A program made the translations under genes and the position numbers. The notes beneath the pieces were generated by a model. The model was not told the DNA's origin, did not search any database, and worked only from the letters and a program-made list of their open reading frames with translations. 7,772 nt of DNA from Spirochaetia bacterium (GTDB taxonomy: Bacteria; Spirochaetota; Spirochaetia; Treponematales; Breznakiellaceae), in assembly GCA_025997895.1 (NCBI GenBank), contig BNVF01000098.1, forward strand, positions 1 to 7,772, in the 5' to 3' direction. Positions 1 through 6,427 of this stretch are shown piece by piece. Position 1 is the stretch's first letter; the number at the start of each line of letters is the position of its first letter.

Positions 1-398
1 TGGACAATATCAACAAATCCACCGGCGCCGTACAGGGCCACTTTGAAAACATCGACACGGCGGTAAAAACCGTTTCCGCCCAGGAAATGAACATCCGCAG
101 CGCAATGGAAGAGCAGGATGCGGGAAACCGGGAAGTCCTGGAAAGAACCAGCAGCCTGAAGGACATTACCGAACAGGTTAAGAGCCGTTCCGGGGAAATG
201 CTCGCGGGCAGCGAAAAAATCGGGGCCGAGGGGAAAACCCTGGAAACCATAACCGCCGATATGATGAGCGGTATGAATAAAATCGCCTCCGGTATGAATC
301 AGATAAATTCCACCATATCCGGGGTGCAGGAGATAAGCCGGAAAAATAAGGAGAGCATTGACGTGCTTACCGGTGAAGTGGGGCGGTTTACGGTGTAG
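1..398 (+). CDS. Methyl-accepting chemotaxis protein, C-terminal end (5' truncated by window)
   Basis: This is the last roughly 131 codons of a chemotaxis receptor. The frame is open from position 3 to the TAG at 396-398, and the gene begins before the window. The translated tail is a long polar amphipathic helix rich in E, K, Q, N, S and M. It has the repeating pattern of the receptor cytoplasmic signalling bundle, with phrases such as NINKSTGAV, FENIDTAVKTVS, MNKIASGMNQIN and VQEISRKNKESIDVL, and it ends in EVGRFTV. These match the descending helix near the end of the MCP signal domain (seen, compared with family knowledge). The hairpin tip that binds CheA and CheW, the membrane segments and the sensor domain must lie upstream, so the ligand cannot be inferred. 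There is no NWETF-type CheR-tethering pentapeptide at the C-terminus. The next gene is convergent and unrelated. Family assignment is good; the internal ATG at 87 is not the real start. Confidence 0.87.
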   Translation, partial: DNINKSTGAVQGHFENIDTAVKTVSAQEMNIRSAMEEQDAGNREVLERTSSLKDITEQVKSRSGEMLAGSEKIGAEGKTLETITADMMSGMNKIASGMNQINSTISGVQEISRKNKESIDVLTGEVGRFTV

Positions 399-414
399 CC
401 CCAAAGAATTTTTA

Positions 415-517
415 ACTGCGGAGAGTGAACCGAAGGTTCAGCAGAGTTTTAGTCCGAAATCTTAGCGTTTTCCTCTGCGTTCTCAGCGGTTTATTCTTCA
501 TTCTTCCTTCTTTGTGG
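415..517. repeat. Degenerate short-unit intergenic repeat (ACGCAGAG / CGCTGAGA type)
   Basis: Read on the - strand just after the citXG stop, the spacer contains CCACAAAGAA, then AATAAACCGCTGAGAACGC, AGAGGAAAACGCTAAGA. The core breaks into three near-copies of an 8-12 base unit: CGCTGAGAA, CGCAGAGGAAAA and CGCTAAGAT (+ strand about 460-488). A related segment, CTGCGGAGAG, lies in the opposite orientation near 417. This resembles the dispersed 'accacaaag...cgcagag' intergenic repeats I recall from many bacterial genomes, including treponemes. The pattern is seen; the identification with a dispersed family is from memory. No coding potential is visible in this spacer. Confidence 0.4.
426..440. 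terminator. Small hairpin after the chemotaxis gene, possible weak terminator
   Basis: A perfect 6-bp inverted repeat (TGAACC / GGTTCA) with a 3-base loop lies 28 bases after the receptor stop. On the + strand it is followed, after GCAGAG, by only TTTT at 447-450; on the - strand no T-run follows. The stem is short and the T-run displaced, so this is at best a weak or partly Rho-independent terminator between the convergent genes. Confidence 0.25.
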
Positions 518-1939
518 TTAATCAGCGCATAGCCAATGCAGAAACAGGCTCAAGGCCAAAAGATCCGCGCAGCCTCCGGGGCTGATGTTCTTCGCGATAA
601 ATTCACTGTCCAGCTTTGCCGCGTAATCCCTTGTCTCCTGGGGGCCGGGCCTGGCCGCAAGAAAGGCGGCAGTGTCTTTTTGAATAGCCGCCAGTGTTTC
701 GGCACTGGAGCGATGAATGATATTGGTATCAGATGCAACGCCGAGTAAATGAAAAAATGCCGTCAGCCCTGCATCATTCAGGCTCTGCCCTGCCGCAAGG
801 GCGCGGCGCAGCGCGGGCAGCGCGTAATCGCGGACAGCAGGAAACCCCCTGCGGGCTTCATCCCGCACGCCGCCAATCCCATAGCGCCGGTGAATTGTCT
901 CCCCGTGAGAGGGGCCGTCTTTGCCGCTGCCGGCAAAATCATCCGTTATGCGACATGTCATCGCGGAGATAAAGCTGAGTATATCCCCGGCTTCAATTTT
1001 TTCCCGGTAACGGGAAAAAGCGCCAAAGGCGGCGCCGGCAAGACCCATAGAAAAGATGAGCCCCCGGTGGGTATTGGCGCCCCCGGAAGCTCTGCGCATT
1101 GCAAGCTCGGCGATTTTGCCGCCGGGACGCAGGCGTTTGAACAGCGCCGCAGGATGCGCCGGATCAGAAGGCGGCAGGCCCATTATCGCTTCGGGCGGCG
1201 CAAGAGCCGCGTCAAAACCTTCGCCGGCGCAGTTTCGAAAATAGGGAATAATCGCGGCTGTCGAATCGATAAAAGAGAAAAAGTCCATATCACGGTGGGC
1301 GCCGTTATTCGCTCTGTCCACCAGTCCCGGCTTTGGGGTAATAGCCGCCTCGGTCATGAGCGCCCTGAGCGCCGCCCCGGCTGCCAAATCCACGACATTC
1401 TCCCGCCTGAAACCCAGCATTATATCTGCGGCAGCATTCCGCAGTTCCGCAGCGCCGTGGGCGCGGCTCCTTCCGCAGACAAAAGCGTCGTTTCCGCAAA
1501 TAAGGCAAGTCCGCCCCGGCGCCCCCGCATCTTTGCGGGAAATCTTCTCACCGTTACGCTTTAATACATCAATATCAAAGAGCCTTCCCAAAGTATGGGT
1601 ATCTTCAATTAGCTGCGCAATTTCCTTCAGCCTTTCCGCATCAGCCTCCGCCGAAACAAAGCCCGCGCTGCCCCCGGCGCTTTCAAAAATTTCCTCATGT
1701 ACAATGCCAATCCCCTCCGCCGTTAGCCCCACACGCACCGCGTTCAGTTCTTCCCGAAACGAGCAATCAGCCAAAAAGAACCGCTTAAACTCCCCGGGCA
1801 TATTAAGTCCCAGGCAAAGCAGCGGAACGCCAAACTCAGCCAGCAGCGTCTCCTGCCTCCGCGCCTTCTCCTCACGAAAAGCCAATACCTCATCCAGCGA
1901 ACACTCTATCGCCCCCGCAAAAACCCCTTCACCCATCAC
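518..1939 (-). CDS. citXG: CitX-CitG fusion: apo-citrate lyase phosphoribosyl-dephospho-CoA transferase / triphosphoribosyl-dephospho-CoA synthase
   Basis: A bifunctional cytoplasmic enzyme that makes and attaches the prosthetic group of citrate lyase. The N-terminal CitX part (about residues 10-165) carries GRLFDIDVL (118-126), ISRK (133-136), R143-x-CLIC and the C155GRSRAH stretch; CitX transfers the group to the acyl-carrier subunit (EC 2.7.7.61). The C-terminal CitG part (about 180-473) carries TPKPGLVDRANNGAHRDMD (201-219), GGANTHRG (286-293), SHGE (344-347), RRYGIGGVRDEA (351-362) and SPGGCADLLA (453-462); CitG makes 2'-(5''-triphosphoribosyl)-3'-dephospho-CoA from dephospho-CoA and ATP (EC 2.4.2.52). 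The X-then-G fusion is also known, for example in Haemophilus. The length of 473 aa fits the sum of the two parts, with no frameshift. The frame opens with GTG at 1937-1939 followed at once by ATG at 1934-1936; AAGGGA (1943-1948) is 6 bases from the ATG, so the ATG may be the true start. It is the last gene of the operon, 21 bases after citC. Confidence 0.95.
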   Translation of the reverse strand: MMGEGVFAGAIECSLDEVLAFREEKARRQETLLAEFGVPLLCLGLNMPGEFKRFFLADCSFREELNAVRVGLTAEGIGIVHEEIFESAGGSAGFVSAEADAERLKEIAQLIEDTHTLGRLFDIDVLKRNGEKISRKDAGAPGRTCLICGNDAFVCGRSRAHGAAELRNAAADIMLGFRRENVVDLAAGAALRALMTEAAITPKPGLVDRANNGAHRDMDFFSFIDSTAAIIPYFRNCAGEGFDAALAPPEAIMGLPPSDPAHPAALFKRLRPGGKIAELAMRRASGGANTHRGLIFSMGLAGAAFGAFSRYREKIEAGDILSFISAMTCRITDDFAGSGKDGPSHGETIHRRYGIGGVRDEARRGFPAVRDYALPALRRALAAGQSLNDAGLTAFFHLLGVASDTNIIHRSSAETLAAIQKDTAAFLAARPGPQETRDYAAKLDSEFIAKNISPGGCADLLALSLFLHWLCAD

Positions 1940-1960
1940 ACTTCCCTTCTTCCTTATTCC

Positions 1961-2971
1961 CTATTCCTTAAGACCCCTGTTCATTAAAAAATCAAAAGTC
2001 GCTTCCGGCACCATCGTCCGTATCTCATCCATCTTTCCTTCCGCAAGCAATTCCCGCACCCTGCTCGCGCTCACCGCTTTTCCTCCCTGCTCCAAACGAT
2101 CAATCTCGATCACTTCAATTCCGTAATGGGGAAGCAGTTCTTTCATCTGACGATTGTACTTTGCAGTTACTTCATCAAAGGGTTCGATTCCCACAAAACG
2201 GCGGGTAATTCCCAGATGTTTGGCAAAGTGTTCGGCAAAGACCGTTAAGTCCAGAGTGGTGTTTATGGTTTGGGGGGAAACGGTTTCCTTAAAAAAATAA
2301 TCGGGAAAGGTTGCGGCCGAGACAAGATAGGGGCCTGCAGGATGAATCAGCGCGTTGGGAATGTGGGATGTTCCGGCCTTGACCAGATCATAGCGGACAC
2401 CGGCAGGGAAGGCGCTCTTGTTTTCGGAAACGACAAAAATATGCAGTACGGCACATTGTTTTGCCGCTGTTTCAATCAGGTATTGGTGGCCGTTGGTAAA
2501 GGGATTGCAGTTCATGACTATGGCACCGGTTTCTCCGTTAGGTGTCATTAATGATGAGTTGCCGGCGGATATTTGCAGCGATTCTACAAAATCGGCGATG
2601 CCGCTTTTTTTGTTTTCCATCAGCAGAACATCGGCGGTTTTGGAGATGATGTAGAAACCGAGACTGCCAAAGAGGGTATCATTTTCAGGCTTGGTAAAGA
2701 GAAAAAGGTGAAATACGCCGTTACGGGCGGCTTCATCTATAAGGCCGCTTACAATACGGGCGGCCAGGCCCCCTTCCTGAAAATCCTTTGATACGGCAAT
2801 ACACTTGAGCACATTGCCGTCCAGGGAGCCTGTTGCGGCGATTCTGTCATCCTCTACAAGGCAGATGGAATAAGCCGCCCGGGTATCGTATTTCAGCCCG
2901 TTATGTGCAAGAAAAGAGATGAGTTCATCAAGTAATTTCCCGCGAAAGGGAAACCCTGTTCTTGTCTCCAT
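1961..2971 (-). CDS. citC: [Citrate (pro-3S)-lyase] ligase CitC
   Basis: Citrate lyase ligase (EC 6.2.1.22) uses ATP and acetate to acetylate the thiol of the prosthetic group on the lyase acyl-carrier protein, switching the lyase on. The protein is 336 aa, normal for the family. The N-terminal part (about 10-115) looks like a GNAT acetyltransferase-type domain, with CIAVSKDFQEGGLAARIVSGL (positions 57-77) as the typical acyl-CoA-loop region. The C-terminal part (about 148-336) is a nucleotidyltransferase domain with NPFTNGHQYLIE (156-167, HxGH-like), VGIEPFDEVTAKYN (250-263) and SASRVRELL (301-309, the second nucleotide-binding signature). Start ATG 2969-2971 overlaps the hydratase stop by one base (TAATG). 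No good ribosome-binding site precedes it, which suggests translational coupling. It sits between the hydratase and citXG in one transcript. Citramalate lyase is activated by a similar ligase, so the target lyase need not be citrate lyase. Confidence 0.94.
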   Translation of the reverse strand: METRTGFPFRGKLLDELISFLAHNGLKYDTRAAYSICLVEDDRIAATGSLDGNVLKCIAVSKDFQEGGLAARIVSGLIDEAARNGVFHLFLFTKPENDTLFGSLGFYIISKTADVLLMENKKSGIADFVESLQISAGNSSLMTPNGETGAIVMNCNPFTNGHQYLIETAAKQCAVLHIFVVSENKSAFPAGVRYDLVKAGTSHIPNALIHPAGPYLVSAATFPDYFFKETVSPQTINTTLDLTVFAEHFAKHLGITRRFVGIEPFDEVTAKYNRQMKELLPHYGIEVIEIDRLEQGGKAVSASRVRELLAEGKMDEIRTMVPEATFDFLMNRGLKE

Positions 2972-5259
2972 TACACGTTGGTTGCGTAATAATTGATAAG
3001 GCAGCCGTCAATAAGTATCTGTCTTTCGGTATCGGTAAGTTCACCTAACGCAACAGAGATTTCGCTTATACCGCCTCCTATCACCCATGCGCCGATGTTT
3101 TCGGCTTTTTCCTGTACTGCTTTTTTGATGTTCGGGATAAACACATAATCCCCGGAGCCAAAGGATTTCCCGTCTTTTACCAGGAAGGGCAGTATGCCCC
3201 AGTTGATAAGGTTCGAGCGGTAGCGCTTGGTGGCGTATTCCAGGGCCAGGTTTGCGGAAGCGCCGAGTACCCGCTGGCAGGAGGCCGCCTGTTCCCGTGC
3301 GGAACCGTCGCCGGGTTTGAGGGCAAAAATGACGCTGCCCATGCCTATACCGGAAAGGCCAATTCCCGCGCAGCCTGCAATGGTCTGTATCTTTTTGATC
3401 ACCCCGTCAAGCTCATCCGATGATTTTCCTGCCCGGCGCTGCTCCTCAAGGGACTGTACATCCTTCGCTCTTTGCACATAACCGGGGTCTTTCCGGCTCA
3501 GGGTAAATTCGGCAAGCCGCAGGGGGTTTGAGCGGTACGACGATGTTTCTCCCGACGGGATAAGTTCATCGGTGGTGGTTACCGGATCGGTAATATAGCT
3601 AACAATCTTGATGAGGATATTTTCCGGCAGCGCGGGCATTTTGGGCCAGTCTTTAATATTGGGGCCAAAAACAAGCTCGATTTCAGCTAACGGTTTTCCC
3701 CTGCCGTCGTACACCCGCTTGTCGTACACGCTCCGGTCAAAAAAGAAGCGGTATTTGCCGATGGGAATGTCCAGATCCGCGGCGGAGCTGATCCTGCCAC
3801 CGTTAATGGCAGTGGCGGCAATGGAACGGGCGTCCATCAGGGCTACCGAGGAAATCTGCCCCTCGCCGGGTTTGGAGCCTTCGCGGTTGGGGAAGTTGCG
3901 CGTAGCGTGGCGTATGGAAAGTTCGCCATTGGCGGGGGTGTCTCCGGCGCCAAAGCAGGGGCCGCAGAAGGCTTCCCGCATCAGGATGCCGGCGCTCATA
4001 AAGCGTTCTGCCGCGCCGTTTTTTACCAGCTCAAGATAAGTGGGCTGGCTTTCGGGGTACACGCTCATGGTAAAGTTGCCGTTGCCAATGGATTTGCCAT
4101 TAATAATATCAGAAGCGGCCATGATGTTATCAAATATGCCGCCTGAGCAGCCTACAATCTCCGCCTGCTCCACCCAGACTCCGCCGTCATGGTACTTTGC
4201 GCAGAGGTTCAATTTGAGTCCCGGCACACCCAATGCCTTAAGTCCATCTTCCTCGGTCTTTGCCAGAATATCTTTGGCGTTCTGCTGTAGTTCTTTAATG
4301 GTATATACATTTGAAGGATGAAAGGGCAGGGCGATACAGGGCTCGATCTTTGAAAGATCCACCCGCACCATGCCGTCATAATACGCTGCCTCTGCGGGCG
4401 CCAGTTCCCGGTAATCATCGCCGCGTCCGCGAATCTCAAGATAGTCTTTTACCGCGCTGTCGGTTTTCCAGATCGAAGACCAGCAGGTAGTCTCGGTAGT
4501 CATCACGTCAATGCCATTGCGGAAATCCATTGGCAGCTTTGCCACGCCTTCGCCCACAAATTCCATCACCTTGTTTTTCACATAACCGTTTTTGAACAAC
4601 GCCGCGATAATCGCCATTGCCACGTCGTGGGGGCCTACCCCTTTTGCGGGTTCGCCGCTCAGATAAACCGCCGTTACCTGGGGATAGGTGATGTCGTAGG
4701 TTCTGCCCACCAGTTGCTTCGCCAGTTCGCCGCCGCCTTCGCCAACCGCCATCGTTCCCAGGGCGCCGTAGCGGGTGTGGCTGTCCGAGCCCAGGATCAT
4801 TTTGCCGCAGCCGGCCATCATTTCCCGGTTGTAGGTGTGGATCACCGCCAGGTGGGGCGGCACATACACGCCGCCGTATTTTTTTGCCGCAGACAGGGCG
4901 AACACATGATCATCCTGATTGATGGTTCCCCCCACCGCGCAGAGACTGTTGTGGCAGTTGGTCAGTATGTATGGCATGGGGAACTGTTCCATGCCGCTGG
5001 CCCTGGCGGTTTGAATAATGCCTACGTAGGTTATGTCATGGGAGGTAAGAGAATCGAATATGAGCCGCAGATTGCGTTCATCCCCTTTGTTATGGGCGGA
5101 CAAAATCCCGTAAGAAATAGTCCCTTTCCGCGCATCTTCTTTGGAAGCGGACACCCCAAGCTGCTTCAATTTGGCGTCGGCATCCCCGTCGTCCTTAACG
5201 ATTTCAGTACCCCGGACAAGCCAGGCCCCGGAATTATAAATCTCAATCATCTGATCCAC
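2971..5259 (-). CDS. Aconitase-superfamily 4Fe-4S hydratase (YbhJ-like), substrate uncertain
   Basis: A 762-aa protein of the aconitase / isopropylmalate isomerase superfamily, close in length and style to the uncharacterised E. coli YbhJ (about 750 aa). Seen motifs, in order: IIQTARASG (81-89), AVIHT with H141, GSDSHT (157-162), TTETTC (254-259), Fe-S ligand C371 in VGCSGG, CxxC ligands C432 and C435 in FCGPCFGAG, TRNFPNREG (453-461), and the swivel-domain GDGSAREQ (650-657) with RSNLINWGILPF (681-692). Cluster-ligand spacing matches aconitase, so a 4Fe-4S hydro-lyase or isomerase acting on citrate, isocitrate, aconitate or a related acid is likely. By eye, several catalytic positions of mitochondrial aconitase differ: the Asp100-His101 dyad region reads NCHNS (101-105), Asn446 corresponds to T453, and Ser643 to A654; Ser642 (S653), Arg644 (R655), Arg447 (R454) and Arg452 (R459) are kept. 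Start GTG 5257-5259 is supported by AGGAGG eight bases upstream; an in-frame ATG lies three codons in. It is the first gene of the operon with citC and citXG. Confidence 0.88.
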   Translation of the reverse strand: MDQMIEIYNSGAWLVRGTEIVKDDGDADAKLKQLGVSASKEDARKGTISYGILSAHNKGDERNLRLIFDSLTSHDITYVGIIQTARASGMEQFPMPYILTNCHNSLCAVGGTINQDDHVFALSAAKKYGGVYVPPHLAVIHTYNREMMAGCGKMILGSDSHTRYGALGTMAVGEGGGELAKQLVGRTYDITYPQVTAVYLSGEPAKGVGPHDVAMAIIAALFKNGYVKNKVMEFVGEGVAKLPMDFRNGIDVMTTETTCWSSIWKTDSAVKDYLEIRGRGDDYRELAPAEAAYYDGMVRVDLSKIEPCIALPFHPSNVYTIKELQQNAKDILAKTEEDGLKALGVPGLKLNLCAKYHDGGVWVEQAEIVGCSGGIFDNIMAASDIINGKSIGNGNFTMSVYPESQPTYLELVKNGAAERFMSAGILMREAFCGPCFGAGDTPANGELSIRHATRNFPNREGSKPGEGQISSVALMDARSIAATAINGGRISSAADLDIPIGKYRFFFDRSVYDKRVYDGRGKPLAEIELVFGPNIKDWPKMPALPENILIKIVSYITDPVTTTDELIPSGETSSYRSNPLRLAEFTLSRKDPGYVQRAKDVQSLEEQRRAGKSSDELDGVIKKIQTIAGCAGIGLSGIGMGSVIFALKPGDGSAREQAASCQRVLGASANLALEYATKRYRSNLINWGILPFLVKDGKSFGSGDYVFIPNIKKAVQEKAENIGAWVIGGGISEISVALGELTDTERQILIDGCLINYYATNV

Positions 5260-5267
5260 AATAAAGT

Positions 5268-5273
5268 CCTCCT
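5268..5273 (-). promoter_or_regulatory. Ribosome-binding site deciding the hydratase GTG start
   Basis: AGGAGG on the - strand, eight bases before the GTG at 5257-5259. The match is strong and the spacing near ideal. The alternative ATG at 5248-5250 would have a 17-base spacing, so GTG is preferred. Confidence 0.75.
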
Positions 5274-5288
5274 GCGGTGTAACAAGGA

Positions 5289-5317
5289 AATATACCCTGC
5301 CCAGCGGGAAAAATCAA
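5289..5317 (-). promoter_or_regulatory. Sigma70-like promoter of the hydratase-citC-citXG operon
   Basis: On the - strand, TTGATT (-35, plus-strand 5312-5317) and TATATT (-10, plus-strand 5289-5294) are separated by exactly 17 bases. Transcription would begin near 5282, leaving a leader of about 22 bases that contains the AGGAGG. The 8-bp palindrome CAACGTTG (5315-5322) overlaps the -35 box and could be part of an operator, but 8 bp may occur by chance. Confidence 0.55.
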
Positions 5318-5346
5318 CGTTGCAGAAGGTCTCTTTATGCGCCTAC

Positions 5347-5375
5347 TTGCTACTTTTCGCTTATCAAGTTATGCT
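5347..5375 (+). promoter_or_regulatory. Candidate promoter for pta
   Basis: TTGCTA (5347-5352) and TATGCT (5370-5375) are 17 bases apart on the + strand, 57 bases before the pta ATG. A second possible -10, TACTAT (5394-5399), has only a poor -35 (TTATGC, 19-base spacing). The AT-rich stretch 5361-5400 is plausible as promoter DNA, but which box is used cannot be decided by eye. Confidence 0.3.
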
Positions 5376-5418
5376 GAATAATTACATTTTAAATACTATA
5401 CCCGGCGGAAAACCGGAA

Positions 5419-5424
5419 AAGGAG
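5419..5424 (+). promoter_or_regulatory. Ribosome-binding site of pta
   Basis: AAGGAG lies seven bases before the ATG at 5432-5434. This fixes the pta start. Confidence 0.75.
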
Positions 5425-5431
5425 TGTCATA

Positions 5432-6427
5432 ATGGATTTTGTAAGCGATATGAAGGCTAAGGCCAAATCAATGCGGAAAAAACTGGTGCTGCCTGAGGGT
5501 ACTGAACCCCGAACCGTTAAGGCGGCGCGGATTCTGGTGGATGAGCAGCTTGCGGTCAGTGTTACCCTTTTGGGAAAGGTAACTGAAATTCAGAAGGTGG
5601 CCGATGCCGAAGGGGTAAATCTGAACGGTATTAATATCGTGCATCCCCACGGCGACGCTTCCCTCAATAAATATGCCCATGAATACTATGAGCTGCGTAA
5701 GCACAAAGGTATGACCGAGGATCAGGCGAAAATTGATATTGCGGACCCCCTGCGCTGGGGATCTATGATGGTGCATCTGGGTGATGCAGACGCTATGGTC
5801 GCGGGCGCCGAGAACACTACCGGTGATGTATTGCGGGCGGGGCTGGCCATTATCGGCACTGTGCCGGGCCTCAAGACCGCCTCGTCCTGTTTTGTCATGG
5901 CCGGCATGGATCCCCAGTGGGGACTGGACGGCGCCATGATCTTTTCCGACTGCGCAGTCATACCTGATCCCACGGCGGAGCAGCTTGCGGATATTGCCGA
6001 GAGCGCGGCCCAGTCCTGCCGGGAATTCCTTGGTGCGGAGCCGGTTGTGGCCCTCATGTCCTTCTCCACCAAGGGTTCGGCCAAGCACGATAATGTAACC
6101 AAGGTGCAAACAGCGGTACAGATCCTCAAGGGGAAGAACCCCGGCTTTGTATTTGACGGCGAGATACAGGCCGATGCGGCATTGGTGCCTTCGGTAACGG
6201 ATAAAAAAGCGCCGGGCAGCCCGGTGCGGGGTAAAGTGAACACCCTGATCTTCCCTGACCTGGGAGCGGGTAATATCGGCTACAAGCTGGTGCAACGTCT
6301 GGGCAAAGTTGAAGCCTTTGGCCCCTTCCTGCAGGGTTTTGCAAAGCCCATCAGCGACCTTTCCCGGGGCGCCTCAGTGGAAGACATTGTTACCACCGCT
6401 GCGGTTACTTTGTCGCGGGTTAAGTGA
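5432..6427 (+). CDS. pta: Phosphate acetyltransferase (phosphotransacetylase), short form
   Basis: Interconverts acetyl-CoA plus phosphate and acetyl phosphate plus CoA (EC 2.3.1.8) in the cytoplasm, the step before acetate kinase in acetate-yielding ATP formation. The 331 aa match the short class that lacks the N-terminal regulatory domains of E. coli Pta. Visible family signatures: LPEGTEPRTVKAA (20-32), DAMVAGAENTTGDVLRAGL (120 region to 138), SFSTKGSAKHDNVTKVQTA (200-218), DGEIQADAALVPSV (232-245), PGSPVRGKVNTLIFPDLGAG (251-270) and GPFLQGFAKPISDLSRGAS (297-315). Against the Methanosarcina thermophila enzyme, the key residues fit with a +2 offset: R89, R135, S311, R312 and D318 correspond to Arg87, Arg133, Ser309, Arg310 and Asp316; the non-essential Cys312 is Ala314. 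Start ATG has a good ribosome-binding site. It is divergent from the hydratase operon and overlaps the TPR gene by 4 bases. No ackA is in the window. Confidence 0.97.
   Translation: MDFVSDMKAKAKSMRKKLVLPEGTEPRTVKAARILVDEQLAVSVTLLGKVTEIQKVADAEGVNLNGINIVHPHGDASLNKYAHEYYELRKHKGMTEDQAKIDIADPLRWGSMMVHLGDADAMVAGAENTTGDVLRAGLAIIGTVPGLKTASSCFVMAGMDPQWGLDGAMIFSDCAVIPDPTAEQLADIAESAAQSCREFLGAEPVVALMSFSTKGSAKHDNVTKVQTAVQILKGKNPGFVFDGEIQADAALVPSVTDKKAPGSPVRGKVNTLIFPDLGAGNIGYKLVQRLGKVEAFGPFLQGFAKPISDLSRGASVEDIVTTAAVTLSRVK

Noticed and set aside
460..488. Short repeats as a possible CRISPR array
   Set aside because: Units are only 8-12 bases, degenerate and without spacers, and no cas gene is present.
749..1564. 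Long open frame of 271 codons on the + strand opposite citXG
   Set aside because: The opposite strand encodes clear CitX and CitG motifs throughout. The + translation is Arg/Ala/Gly-rich with no recognisable domain, as expected from an antisense shadow in GC-rich DNA.
1356..2126. Open frame of 256 codons on the + strand, rich in Ser and Pro
   Set aside because: It runs antisense across citXG and into citC, crossing the intergenic gap. Composition is typical of an antisense shadow, with no ribosome-binding site.
5401..5418. CCGG...CCGG dyad just before the pta ribosome-binding site as a riboswitch or attenuator
   Set aside because: Only a 4-bp stem can form, with no conserved riboswitch core and no T-run.
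4627..5460. Open frame of 277 codons on the + strand running into the pta start
   Set aside because: Antisense to the well-supported hydratase N-terminus and across its promoter. The translation is His/Gly/Val-rich without a domain.
5468..6295. Open frame of 275 codons on the - strand opposite pta
   Set aside because: pta motifs are continuous on the + strand. The antisense product shows no family signature.
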